Positions 24,115 to 37,427 of a stretch of 64,000 nt of DNA are shown here, in pieces. The notes below the pieces were generated by a model that was given only the letters and a program-made list of their open reading frames with translations, was not told where the DNA came from and did not search any database. Position 1 is the stretch's first letter, and each line of letters starts with the position of its first letter. Source of the DNA: Usnea hakonensis. Taxonomy: Eukaryota > Ascomycota > Lecanoromycetes > Lecanorales > Parmeliaceae. Made by a program: the position numbers and the translations under genes. The DNA lies in assembly GCA_013423325.1 (NCBI GenBank), contig BLJB01000137.1:55857-119856 (forward strand), in the 5' to 3' direction.

Positions 24115-27100
24115 ATGAGTGTCACGCACCTATCATCCAGCAATCCGGTACGCCAAGTCTCACCTACTACGCAGATATCATACCCCGAAGTCTCACAAAC
24201 CACGCCCGATATCCTACCACCCAGACTCTCATCTTCCGCACCTGGGACAGCTGTCGGATCGGGCCTTACCCATCTACAGTCCAATTCTCTCAATCTCTCC
24301 CAAGTCTCATCTGCTCTCTCAAAGCCATCTTCGACTCTCGTCGCCCCTCACGAGGAATTACATGCTCCCAGTAACTCTACGGGGAAGAGTGGGAGTCATA
24401 GCTGTGCTGGTCAGATGAACACTGGTGACGTACATCGGGGCCCCAAGAACCCGCACGGACTCTCGTTGGACAAGAGCACCGGCTACTATCCGCAAGGCTC
24501 TGGAGCGATACCCGGAACAATCGACGATTTACTTCGAGTCATTGCGGCCGAGCGACTTCACCACATGCCTCAGAAAGGCTCAAGTTGGGACAGATCCATT
24601 CGGTCTCTAGAGTGTACGCTTTCCATGCCATGCTCGTGTTTTGCAGTCAGTCGCTTATTCTTCTAGGTCTGGCGCTCAAAGTCTCGAGCTATGCTGTTCG
24701 ATTTTCCTCTGTTGTACGCAATGCTCAGGCTACAGCGACGATAATCTACGAACGCTGCTATACACTGCTACAATTGGTCCGCAGCCATGCCACGTCTTTT
24801 GTCCCAGCCCTGGGAACGCTCGCTGGAGTGTCTCAGGCCCTATCACTCTTCGCCAGGTGTCCACAACAGCAAATCAGCGTCAAGCTTCAACAGTGCTTTG
24901 ATCAAGTCCTGGACCGCACTCTGGAGCTGATAAATGGCTTGACCTCCCTATTTCAAGATACTGCAGGGGCAATCGAGGTCGTAGCTGGGCCCCCGGACTT
25001 TCAGCAGAATCTGGGTAGATCGATCCAGGCATTCAATGTCCAGGCAGACCATGTTGTCAATGAGTTGTGGAATACTCATATCCCATCTGAGACTCAGGGC
25101 TCCATGATACAATTTACTCAGATCCAACAAATGCTCCAGCCCCAGGATAGTGTGGTTGACACCACCCAAGGGATCTTGTCAGCAGAAAGAAGCTCGCGAC
25201 ATGAATTCACGTGTGAGTGGTTCTCCAAATCATTCCTCGACTTCGTGCGCGGCTCAGACAGCGTGTTCTGGATTGACGGACGTGTCGGCTGCGGCAAGAG
25301 TGTGCTCTTTGGGTGGATTTTGGAAAGCCTGCAAAGCCCTGTCGATGGCCGTGAATACACCGCAATTGCGTATGCGATAGAGCCACTTCTCCCTTCCGAG
25401 AGCAGCACAGTTTGTGTGATCAAGGCGCTTCTACGGCAGATTGTTGAGCGACAATACGGATCTGGTAATATGTATCAAGCCCTAACAAAGCTCATGAGCA
25501 CAGTGGCTTCCGGAGCTGCACCCCGCCAAGTTGAGAACGCATTGTGGCAATGCTTTGAGACTGTCATTGGGAACATCGCGCAGCCGATGATGTTGGTCAT
25601 TGATGGCTTGAGTGAGCTACACGGTGGCGAAGCTGCAGCAGCAAGCCTGTTCGAAAATCTGCTCAACATCATTGCCGATAATCGAATGGTTAGACTGTTG
25701 GTTCTATCCCGCCCGTTCGCTTTCTCACCCGGAACGCCTCTGCGCCGGAAGACCATCGAGGCTAGGGACGTGCACAAGGATATACATCGAGTGATCACTG
25801 ATATGGTACCAATTGAATCCGCAACACCGAGCGCGGAGATCGCGCGAAGGATCGCACGTGAAGCGAATGGCGATTTCTTCTGGAGCCTACTCACGTTCCA
25901 GGATTGGGCACTCCAAGACTTCTCACAGCAAATGTGGAGAATGTTGCCGTCATCTTTGGATGCGGCCGTCGCACCTCTAGTGGCCAAAATTGACTTGTCC
26001 GACCACTCGACCCGTCTTATTATATTTAATTCAATCGTGGCTAGGCGCCCGCTTCGCCTTGTGGAGATGGAGTTCATTTCGAGACTTGATCTCGCTAACC
26101 AAATGCTCGCGCCGCAAACCCTCGACATTCCAGCAAGGATAGAACAGGCATTTGGTCCAGTGCTTATGGTTCGGGATGGAGTGGTGTTGTTCCGGCATGC
26201 GCTGTTGAAACAAGCTCTTGTCAACACCCTACAACTGGGTACTCTGTCGCCAAATCCGGAAATGCACGCAGACATGACTAACGCACTGTTGCTGTACCTC
26301 AAGCTGACCCTCGGACAGCGTTCCGAGTTGACTTTGAAACGAACTCCGTCATCGACCATGGAAGATTTGTTTCATCACCACCCACTCTTACCGTATGCGC
26401 TCCGTTACTGGACGGAACATATGGTCGCATCAACAATGAGTACCGAAGCTAGGTCTTTCGATCCAGATAGCAACTGTAGGCTTGTCTATCCAGATACTGT
26501 CAGTGCCGCCATTCTTGAAGCATCATTCTGGATGCGAAATCTTTCCTGGGAATCGATCCAGGCTCTTGAAATTGCGGCGTTTGTTCGAAAGGAGATTCTC
26601 GGAAACCATGAAGCTACACTGCAGACGACTGCATTTCTGGCCGAGGCTTTAAGAAGCACAGAAGACTACACAGGAGCAGCGATAAACTTCGCCACTGCGT
26701 GTGAGATTGCCCAACAAGTCCTGCCCGAGTTTCATGCATTCACCACAGTCTGCATGGCCAGGTTCTTAGATGTCATAGATCTCGCCGACAGTAGCAAAGT
26801 GCAGAATCACGCCTCGCAGAAAGCCAGTGTGCTGCAGTACATGCTAAGCATGAACAATGCCCAATGCGGCCCGAGCAGCGATCAGGCCATGAAGTATAAT
26901 TACCTACTGGCTAGTCACTACTCAACCATGCAGGAAGACGTACTCTCTGCGGCGGTTTGGCAAAACATACATCGAATGACCGTCGATCGTTATGGGAGAG
27001 ATTCATCTCAAGCAAAGCTCACCGCAGAGCGTTTGGTCACACTCCTCCAACAATCCTGTCAATCAAAAGACGGTAGTCAACAATATAGCGATTCGGTGTA

Positions 27101-30100
27101 CGAGGACATACTACAGACATATGAAGTCACGGATGGTCGTCGCATCAAAGCTTCCGTTGCCAAGGCCGACTCATACAGATCTCTTGAAGACCCATTCAAC
27201 GCTGAACTTATCTACATCAACCTATGGCACGCGGTTGCGGAGATCTGCCAAGGCCGAAAGATTCCCGAAGACCATGAGAAACTCCTCGAAGTTGGAGTTC
27301 TCTACGCTAGGTTCCTTTCTGATTATGAGAGGATGTCGGAAGCCCAAACGGTGCTCCTGGGGCTTTGGAGTCAACAGCAAGCGTTCGAACACAAAACGGT
27401 ATGTGCATGCCCGAACTCGGTCTTCTCACCTGGCTGCAGGACACCATCATCTCCCATGTCTTTTCGTCCGAGGATTGTTATTCCAGGGTAGTGATGCTGA
27501 TTTGACTTTGTAGAACACCATTACTGCTTTGATGGAAGAGGTTGCCATGGAAATGCGACGCTCTGGTCTCCAGGATATAGCCCTTGACGTGCTTAATACT
27601 GTCGTGGCATGCTCAGAGGTGCACGACCTAAACCCTGGCCAACTTGAGAGAGCCAAGCGAGCGATCGCGGACACTACCCTAGACTTGGTGCGCGACGCTC
27701 GAAAGGACCCTGTCTTGTCAAAATCTAGCGAAGTGGCACTATTGAGTGTTCTTCAAGCAAGTAAATCACAGGAACCCTCCACAGCTGACATCTCGATGGT
27801 CAATGCTCTGGTCAACTCCTTCGCGAATGACAATCGGTTCACTGATCTTATATCGGTAGCTTCTGACGCATTGCAGTGGCTGTGGCCTTCTGTCATGGAT
27901 GACTCATTTAGTCAGTCAGACCGCTTAGCCGACTCAACACTGGGACGACTCGATTCAGAGCTGGCCAACTTAGCAACGAACCTCGCCTGGGCTTACACGA
28001 TGACCGATCAGACGGACGCTGTGGGTCGCACGTACTGGCACCTTTTCCAGGCGGCCAAATTCTCTGACCCTGTGGACGACTCCACCCTCACTGGATACGC
28101 CGATCTTGCCCTCACAGCATTTGAGCAAAATGGTCACATTGATCGAATGATCAGCCTCCGGAATGATATGCTCGACTACAGCATCTCGAAGTATGGAGAA
28201 AGCCATTCAATGACAATCGATCACAGGTACTTGCTAGCATCGCTCTATTCACAGGTACAAAAGCCCGAGGATGCCAAAGAGCAATACACGAGAATTGCCA
28301 ATGTTCTAAGGCGGCCAAAATTTCACGAGTCTGCTGCTCTACCTGCCTTGCGCAAACTGATAGACATCTGCTCCCAAGAAGAATCGTGGGATGAAGTGCT
28401 GGAGGTCTACAGAAGCCTCTGGAACACGATGTTGGCGAAAGGTCTGAGCAACGGCTTCGAACCCATCAGTGCAAAGAAGCTCTGTGAAGGATACACTGCG
28501 CTTCTCAAACGACAAAATTCCTTGAGCGCACTGCATGAAGTCACAGAACAGTATCGATCTGCTTGTCTTCTCATGTACGGAGACCAACATCAAGCTACAA
28601 GAGAAGCAGTCCAATTGCTTGCGGAAAGCTGGGATAGACAATTACCTGGTTGTCCAGAGTCCATCAGCCTTTACGAGAGCCTTGTCGATGCGCAACATGC
28701 TCTCATAGATCAAGGAGAAGATGTAAAAGAGACATCGGATGTGCCCGAATCTCGCTTGATCGACATATATCAAGCAAACATTCAAGGTGACATGGACGGA
28801 CCGACCATCACAAGAGCGGTTCGTTTGCTGGGCAGCAGATACCAAAGCGAGAAGACAAGTCACGGTCTTACGCAACCTGCAACCCTGTCAAGCTTGGCTA
28901 TCTGGATCTCAATGCTCACAAAGCAAGGCTCTCTCGACTCGAGAGCGGTGGCACTTCAGGAGCTGCGACAGGCCATCAACTCCATGATAGGATCTGACAT
29001 GCCGCCGAGTTCTCTGTTCAACGCCGCTATCGCTTTGGCTTCCTCTTTCTCAACCAATGGCTTCCTCGCAGAAGGCCTAAGCACGGTGCAGAGGCTGACC
29101 GAACAGGTTATCTTTGAACAAGATGAAAATCGCGCCTCGGATCGCACTAGAAAGTCAAACCTCGTGCTCCTGACGGCTTTTGAAGCGCATTTGACAGGCT
29201 CATCTAGAGATTTTGCCAAGATCCATGCAAAGATCTTGATGCAATCGTCTCTCTGGGCGGCCTTCAAGAGGTTATGCCAGACAAACACAGAACCTGGAGT
29301 GACATTGGCTTGCGGAGCAAGGCTTAGAAAATTCCTGATCGAACACAATTGTCCAGAAAGGGGTGCCTTGATCGAAGACGATTTATACAATCGTTTTATA
29401 GAGTCTTATGGAATGGCGTTTACGCAAACAGCGAGGCCGCTCTTCCTCCTTTTAGTCGACGAGTTGAGCAGCGAGAGGCTCCAAATTGACATTCCTCGTC
29501 TTGCTTGCGTCGCCGTCAACAGAAAAGTAGGCAGCCTCCTTGACGGGGGCCAAGTCACAGAGGCATTGAGCCTTTCCACTTCGGGATTTGACTTCCTCTG
29601 TTCTGTAGGAACATTTGAAAACCTCTCGAACCTGGATAGTGGGTTCCGATTGGGGTTGATGTTGGCTGGCAAAGGCACTGACCCGGTTGTCGGAACTCAA
29701 ATGCTCGGACTCAGCAAGAAGGTCCTTCAACAGCTTCTTGGGCACTGCCGCTCAACGGGCTTGAACATCAATACGATAAACATCGAGCTCATCTCCCGCG
29801 TGGCGTCGGTGTTGGGTCAACAAGAATGCTACGAAGACTTGGAGGTGAGCTATCAGGCTGTTACTATGATTTCAGGATTGAAGACTGACATTACCTAAAA
29901 GTGGCTTCTGAATTCTCTCTGGATGTCCCGAAAGAATCTCACATCGCTTAGCCAAGACGCCATCGTCCAACTTGGCCGCCGTCTTGTAGAGGTTCGCTTC
30001 TTTCACTCTCACGTGGATTCTGCTATCGAACTCGGCGAAGACATCCTCTACAATCTTCAACGAGTTTACGGCACGTCTCACCCTTCCACTGTCGATATGG

Positions 30101-30411
30101 CCAGTTTTCTGTCATCGATATATGCATCCAGTGGAGATACGACGGCTGCCATGGCTGTCATTGGAGATGGTAAGCATCCGGACGCAAGAAAGCCGGTTGC
30201 CAAGGGAAGTTCATCTCATGCAGCCGATACCACCAAGCCCAGTCTTCCTCATTATTATCAGCGCAACTATGACACAGTGAAGTCATCGAGCCAATCCGTA
30301 GTGCCAGCGACCGATTCATCGAAAGAAGTTGGTCCTTCAGGAGAATCGGGTTTTGCGATACGACAGAGACCGTTGGCTTGGGGGTTCATTGACCATGGCA
30401 GCGAGAAATGA
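24115..30411 (+). CDS. Large STAND (NACHT) NLR-like protein with helical repeat tail
   Basis: 2,023 aa in four exons: 24115-24613, 24667-27398, 27514-29844, 29902-30411. The first intron (GTACGC donor, TTCTAG acceptor, 53 bp) is the least certain. The N-terminus (about 165 aa) is Ser/Pro/Thr-rich and likely disordered. After a hydrophobic helix region, residues 371-379 form a Walker A (GRVGCGKSV) after VFWIDG, and MLVIDGLSEL near residue 475 is the Walker B, the usual spacing for fungal NACHT ATPases. The remaining 1,300 aa are alpha-helical with TPR-like spacing (for example YLLASLYSQVQKPEDAKEQY). The tail is Ser-rich. Such proteins are intracellular sensors, some controlling heterokaryon incompatibility; the ligand is unknown. 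No HET, Patatin or HeLo effector domain was recognised. Confidence 0.88.
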
Positions 30412-33400
30412 CTGGGGTGTATAGAGTATAGAGCTTAGGTCGGCAGATATTCGCGCCAGACCTTTTCGCGTGTCCTACGTTCGGGTCTAGTAGCGACGGG
30501 GTCCTCTGTTGTAGAAGTAGTGAAGAATTAGCTTGAATTCGAATTATTCTTAATTCTGTCTGTAGCACTGGGACCTGAATGCCCCCAACCCTTCATACTT
30601 ACAAGCGATCCTTCTCTTACAGATGCTTGGCAACAAGTATCGGCTTCCAATCTTATAGCTATCGATCCATACATGGCTTCAGCTTGGCGTGAAACGTAGT
30701 GCAACGTCTCCCTACTCAAGCATACACACCCGGTGTCATGGTCGATCTACTAGACAGCGTGCAGCACTGTCACCTTCGAGGCAGGTATGACAAGTCCCCT
30801 GTATGAAAGCACTACTGCTTCGGGAGCTTTCTCCCTCAACAACGGGGAAATCATGGTGACTCGGCGATTTCTGCATGGCGAAAGGTCGTTGGACTTTTGG
30901 AAAGGGGGGGGGGGGGGTTNNTTGGATTTTTGGAAGGGGGGGGGGGGGGTTAGGGGTCTAGTCTTTGTACATCTTTTCTTTCGGCGAGGTCTATTGGTCA
31001 TTTCTTAGGTATTCGGCTTTCTCAATCTCTTTTTTATTTATGGGGGGGGGGGGGGGGGGGGGGGGGGGGGGNNGGGGGGGGGGGTTGTAGTATGGATGGA
31101 TGGATGGGTTTTGGGGGTCTTTGGTATTTGATTTTTGGGTTTTGGTTTTTGGGAGGGAAGTGTTGTGGTTTGGGTGAGTGGGGAGAAGGGGAGGGGGCGA
31201 TATGGCTTGTTGCGTTGGGGGGGGAGAGAGGAAGGTGGAATGGAGTCGGTGTTGGTGAGATATGGGGGTTTCGTCGTGCGATGGTTGATGAAGTGTGTTG
31301 GGGGGTCTGTTGGAGCTAAGGAGAGACTGATATGTAGGTGCCTGTTTGTAGGAATTTGGCCTCATTGGGTTGGAGTTCGGCGCGTTGCTCTTCTATGAAT
31401 GCTATTGGTGTGTTGTGATATGATGATCGACTGGTGTTGCGTTGTGTTGGGACGTTTGGATGCCTGGGTTGGCTTTCTAGGGGGAGAGGGTTTGGGGGGA
31501 TTTTGGGATTTCCTTGGGGGAAGGCTTCGAGGGGGGGATGTGGGTGGATGGGTGGATGTTGTTGTTACTGCTGCTGCACTTTTCCTACGGCGGTGGAGGC
31601 TGTGTATGCTGCTGGTCCGGTTTAATAAATTTGGGGTTGGTCTTGGTATGTGCTTTCGCAATGGCTTTTGCTTTTGGTTTTGCGGGCTTGGTGGGTCTGG
31701 GTTCTTTGAGAGATCGATGGCTGGGGTAAGGCGCAATTGAATTGCAGCTGGAGGCCATTATTTGAAGATGTTGAGTACTGCACTTGTTATCACCCGCTTC
31801 TTCTTCCCTCCCCTCCTTCCGTCTCCCAATGCCGTTCGTATTCCTTGGTCTCGCCAACCTCGCCGCAATACTCCTCTTGGCTCTCTTCGCGCTTCTCTTG
31901 CATTCCTTTCTTCGCTTGGGTCTGGCGTGATACCACGATGTGTCTCCTGACCTCTCAACAACAGTTCCCTGGTCATTGGTAAGAGGTTTCGAGAGCAGAA
32001 ATCCTCTTTGGCCCGCTCGTGGTACGAATGTACCTGTCAGACCTTCCACGCCCCATCTAGATTGGCAACCAACTCTCGCCTCTTGTTTCTTATCGAAAAT
32101 CTTCTGCACTAGCTCCTCTTCTCGAGCTCTGCATGTTTTTATAGGTATTCCTCTTCATTCTATATTGCCTTGTGTCCTCTTGGCCTGCACCTAGTCCCTC
32201 CGCCATGTTTCAGAGTATCTGACTCGGTCAATCGAGTTCATTTCGAATAGAAAGAAGGATTGCGATAGAGGTATGTGTCTGAGATTTCTTGTAGGAGAGG
32301 AATGGAGAGGAGCCTAGATCTAGTCAGCCGGAATGAAGTACAGGAGTGGACCGTTGTGGGGCGGAGATGACTGACCTGGGAGCAACTCTGTCTGGGCTTC
32401 GTCGTCTCGCAGACTCTGGCTTCTAGCGATTGCTGACGCAGTCAAGATCCAATCAGTGATTTCGAGGCTTCATCGAGCTTGGCGTTGGCTTGGACATGAT
32501 GTTGGGGCTCGTGCGAGGGGTGATTTGGGGACCAATCTTGCTTCCACTGACACGCAAGGGCTTGACTTGGGGGCGCGCGCGCAAAGAAGCTGTCTTTAAG
32601 GGAGACTACTATGTTTTGAAGGGTGATGTGCAGTCATGGTGATTGATCATATGCTATGAGAGTGATGGTCAAGTTGGTGATTGAACCTCTTGGTCCATAA
32701 GACAAATCAGGGTTAGCCCTATATGTGTCTTTCGCGTGTGCGCGTCTGGAGAAGGCGATCTGATTTCGAAGGTTCATCTCCTCTCAACTTCGTACAGGGT
32801 CCCTGTCTGGGCCCCCTTCTTTATCGAGCAATCATGGACCTGCCGAGGGTCCTGGGAGCAAAGAAATTGGTTGCATCGAGGTACTCTGCATAGTGTCAAG
32901 TTGAATCACAGGAGTCTTCAAAAGGGACAATATTTGTTTGACTGTCATCTTTGACGCTTCAGAAGAAAAAAATACTACATGGACATGCACGCAGAAACAA
33001 GTGACTGCAACACATTCGCAACACCTGAGCTCATCTATGCCTCAGCTGCAAGACCAATTTGGTGCAGATCCTCAAGCGCTCGCTATTTGATGCTATGAGA
33101 GATTGATAGCGTCTACACACAGCGACGAGCAATTGTGAGTTTCGGCAGATGTAGCTTTATTGATGGGCTACAGTATGTGTAGAATGGCAGAATGGTAGAT
33201 TGGAAGTAGTAGGGCTTGAGTGACACCAATTATGGGAATAGAGTGGTGAGGCTGGAGTATGTGAAGTATAGAGTATTGAGGTCTGAGCAGAAGGTACAAG
33301 TGGGCCGCTTGCATGAATTTTTTCCTACACCAGAAGTTGGGCGGGTGGCGAGGCTTGTAGGCACTACAAATGGCGCTATGGGTATTGAGACGGGCAATGA

Positions 33401-33924
33401 TCTGTGAAGGGCGGGTTGAGGTTCCGAGTACGATAATTGGTCTGTATGGAGTCAGGGTCTAAGGAGCGACTGGAAGGGAATGCGAATGGGTAGAGAAGAG
33501 TGTCAGAGGTTACGATTGTCAGTTGGCTCGGTGCCCGATGTAAGGGTGTTTTGGAGGTAGATGTAATCGAAGAAGACTGTGGTGGATCCGAGAAGCAGAG
33601 TAGGCGGACTCCAAATTGGTGTCGGCGATGCGGTCAGTGGGTCCAAAGAAAAGTCAAAACGCCGCGCATGTAAATTGCATGGAAGATCAATGTCTGTGAG
33701 TGGAGTCTCCTTGGTCGAGAGAGCGGATGCTAGGGTCAACCTTTGTTTCAATTATCCGAGCATGCTGATATTAATGACAAACCACAAATTCGAAGAAGCA
33801 GAAACTCTCACAGTGCAAAACATGGACCGACACTAATAAGCACAACCACATTCAACCCCAGACTCCCACCTTCCACACGCTGACACCATTCGCCCTAACC
33901 TACCAGGAACCTACCTCTATCATA
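30412..33924. other. Gene-poor 3.5-kb region with assembly gaps
   Basis: Holds G homopolymers, two NN gaps (30919-30920 and 31072-31073) and strongly strand-skewed G-rich sequence from 31090 to 31560. A Lys/Pro-rich minus-strand frame starting at 31755 with a good ATG context (ATAATGG) reads MASSCNSIAPYPSHRSLKEP and may be the start of a small gene, but I cannot close it. Nothing recognised from 32200 to 33900. Confidence 0.5.
30905..31085 (+). repeat. G-homopolymer tracts around two NN gaps
   Basis: Two near-identical units (TTGGACTTTTGGAAAG and TTGGATTTTTGGAAG, each followed by about 14 G) flank the first NN, and a run of more than 40 G contains the second. Such DNA is prone to G-quadruplex formation and sequencing failure. 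Confidence 0.9.
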
Positions 33925-36337
33925 TCAAAGACCAAACATCAAGCGAACGCCATTTGTGAGCGTACTAACAACATTACCAGCGCCAGCCTTCAAAGCTAGT
34001 GTTAGTCCTTGTATCATATTCGTTTGATTTAAGACATTTGTACGCTTGCTGATCCGGTCACTCTTCTGTCGCGCGTGTGTATTGATCCTTGCTCTTGTAG
34101 GTCGATGGGAACGAGTAGTCCTTTGACTTGAGGAGTTCTTCTTGCTGCGATAGCTCACTTCATCGGTATGAAGATCACTAGATGTGAAGGCAGAAATCGA
34201 ATCCCGGCTAGCATCGTTTGCAAATTGGGATGCCCTGGAGAAGCTGCCAGCACCAGAGAACATTGGACGTGAAGGCCATTCCCCGGGACAACGCTCTCGA
34301 CGTGGCCCGCTGGCTTTTCCGCAGCTACCACGTTCTTGTCTTCGGGCTCTAACGCCCTCGGCAATCTGTCTCAATGTTATCTCGAGCTTCTGGGTACGCT
34401 CCTCGAGTGCACGCTCTCTAGCCTTGAATTGAGTTTCGAAGAGCTCGATCTTCTCTGTGTTAAGGGTGTCCCCCGGTTCGAAGATTGCTTTGCTGAAATC
34501 TATCCGTCCAGTTGATGAATAGTCGCTCAACCGACCTTGCACAGGAATAAGAATAGAAGTAGGTGGATCTCGTACTAGGTCAGCCGGTTTGAGATACGCT
34601 GTCTCGCCGAGGGGGAGTCCTTGAGGAGCAAGACCCCGAGCCTTATGTACAAGATCGAGTGGCCTGGTTGTTTCACTACCAGGGTATTCTGAGGTACGTC
34701 GTGCCTTGATACCATAAAGCTGAGGATCTAAACGAGACTTGACAGGTTTGACTGGAGGGGGTAACGGAGCTGGCCGTGGGTTTAGGAATGCCGTCGGTGC
34801 CCGAGGGGTGGCTCTTGTCGAAAGCGCTTGTTCCTCTTCCAACATTTCCATGGTCTCTTTTAGGTTCAATAGCGGTCGCTCTACGCTCTCGCTCAGATCC
34901 TTATTCTGTAGTAAGAAACGTTGGATGGTGTCCAAGCTTGGTCTTAGGGTTGGAGGATACGGCGCCGTCATCTCAATGATAAGATTCGAAAAGGGTGATG
35001 GTGGTGGATGGTCCCAGAGACCTTCAACCCAATGCTTCAGGCCCCGCCACCCGCCCCTAATAGCGCGGTCATCTAGCATTTCGAGGAATGTGATACCCAG
35101 GGCGTATACGTCAATTGCAGCGGTTTGTCTGAGATCAAAATAGACTTCGGGTGCCTTATAGATGTTCGTACCGGCCATCCGACCAATGGCGCCGACGGGC
35201 GACATTAAGCCAAGATCGCCAAGGACAATGTTTGTTGGGGTCCGCTCGGAGATGAAGATATTCTCAGGTTTGATATCCCGATGCAAGAAGTCATTGCGAT
35301 GAATGTACTTCAGGCCTTCGACCATCTGCATCATTGCGTTTCGCTTGTTCTCATGCTTCATCATGGGCAAGGCATTTCGTAAGCTGCATGGATATAGTGG
35401 CATCACAAGATGAAAGACACGTAGTCCGTCTTCGAGGTCTGTCTCATAAGAGGTAAGAATCTTAACCACGTTTCTCTGTTCACCGTCAGATGCGCTCTCC
35501 AGTCGATCTCGGGAAGCTTACGTGATACAGATCCTCCATACTCCGAATTTCTCGATGGATATTTCTAACGCCCCGGTCACTGCCGACTTTTTGTTTCTTG
35601 ACTGCGACCAGCAGCCCAGTGTGCATCTCCATGGACTTGAATACTTCCCCGAATCCACCCTCTCCTATGATTTTCCTTCTCTGGATATCATGTCGTCTCC
35701 CAGCAAGCTGCGTTGTCAGTATCTGAGAGGTTACAGGTAGAGGTTCGTGGCGACGAAACCACCGCTCGCGCTCGGCGACCTCCTTCTCATCTTCTGATAA
35801 TCGACAGTAGAATTCATAAGGACCGATTCTGAGGTAACGTAGGCCTTGGACAGCTCTGCAGTCTTTGTGAACAAGCTCCTCCGCGTGAAGCTCTTCGGTG
35901 TCATCAATGTTCTCCCGGTCTTTCTCATCTTTCAATCTCCGATGGAACGTACCATCCGTGGATATGTCCTCTATGATCCACACGTCAAAGCCAGAATTCA
36001 GCTGAGCGTAGATTCGACAATGCACTGGGTCAGCGTGAAGTCTATCCAGTACTAGACCGCACTGATCGGGATCTGATCCGATAGAAAGAATGGGTACTGG
36101 CTCGTCGAGGGGTACATCTTGTCCGCATCTAATCTTAAATGCTATTGTTGAAAGTTGACTGTTCGCCCCATGCTCACTCGCATACGGGATTTGCTCTAGG
36201 AAAGAAGCTGGAATAGGTAGTTGGACGGCTACGGTCGAAGTCTGAGGAGACTTGGGCACCAGCAGAAACAGCACAAGCTCGGAGACGTCGACATCCTGCA
36301 TAGATACATCGCTTCGGAAATCGTGGCTAGCCATCAA
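33925..36337 (-). CDS. FHA-domain Ser/Thr protein kinase
   Basis: 788 aa, two exons: 36337-35522 and 35475-33925, joined by a 46-bp intron (GTAAGC/ACAG, phase 0) that restores LYHRNVVKIL. An FHA-like fold (phosphothreonine binding) covers about residues 80-185 (SIGSDPDQCGLVLD, ADPVHCRIYA, DISTDGTFH). The kinase follows: glycine loop GEGGFGEVF from residue 225, catalytic Lys247 in VAVKK, HRDIKPEN with Asp339, DLG at 359-361 in place of DFG, APE at 380-382. The roughly 330-aa C-terminal tail is Pro/Arg/Ser-rich with a coiled-coil segment. FHA-then-kinase order is that of Cds1/Dun1-type checkpoint kinases, but the sequence is divergent and I do not equate them. Confidence 0.93.
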
Positions 36338-37427
36338 AACGTCTCCGTGGGGACTTTCGAATAGCGAATCTCGAGTGCCTTCTCAAATCAACTCTGTATA
36401 CCAATGGGCCTTCAGGTCTCCAGGAAGACCGACAAAGACTAAGAGTGGAGTAAAAAAGATAGAAGGAGAAACGATTGAACAGGGTTTTGGACTACGTAGT
36501 TGGCTTGGAGGAAGAAGGAATTGCATAAGACATGAAGGAGATCATGAGGCTGATGCTCTGATGACAGGCATAGCCGCCGGTCTCCAAGCATTGTCACGGA
36601 GTTGCAAGTTGAAATGGGTGTTTTACACCAAATCTTAAGGAGTCAATGCTCAAAATTTTGATACAGCAACTTATGGACTTCAAATCAAGGGGTTGGTATG
36701 TCGAATTGCGAAGTACCATGACTGGATGTCAAGACTCAGAACCAACCTAGGACGCCCAATGATTGGATTCTACCTCCATGATCGCCAGGGTCTGACGGAA
36801 AATTCTATGGCTGGGAGAGACTCCGCACGCGCGCCACCTGTTGCACGTAGCAAGGACGGTATGCTGTGAGAGCTAGCATGAATACTAGGCTCTGCACGCG
36901 ATATTATCCGGGGGAGTGTTTCGATGGTTACAATGGGCCTATTTGTACCAGAGCTGATAGGACATCAAGGCACGAACTTTGTGTATTTTTGCTGTTGTAT
37001 CTTTTTTTGGTAACCGCCTCCGCGTGCGACCCCGACCACTTAAAAGGGCTCGGTCGATGATCTTCAAAACGACGCTAACCTCAACAATTCAAGTGCGGGG
37101 CCGAAGTCGGCAGACCTAAAAATAACTTTCCGGCGCTAAGTGAAACGCCCATAATACTCTGCTTTCTCTTTCCCAGCTCCTGCTTCCCACTAGTATTATC
37201 AGCATTGAAACATCACTGTCAGTATCAGTACCAAGTTTACCATCTTCATCATCACCAAGATTAACCAAAGATCTCACAGACTATCTGCTAGTCTAATTTC
37301 GGCTCAGACCGCCTAGTTGACCACAATACCATCTCTCATTGCCTCGAAATCAGGTTCATATTGTGAAGATTGAAGTACCCCAGCTGCGTTTCTATCACTT
37401 GCGGCTTTGTCACGGACATTTTCCAAT
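36338..37427. promoter_or_regulatory. Divergent intergenic region, kinase and AT-hook gene
   Basis: About 1.1 kb between outward-facing starts. No gene recognised; pyrimidine-rich stretches precede the AT-hook start. Confidence 0.5.

Noticed and set aside
31092..31740. Several plus-strand frames rich in Gly, Val and Trp
   Set aside because: They follow the G-rich, strand-skewed sequence beside the gaps and are artefacts of composition.
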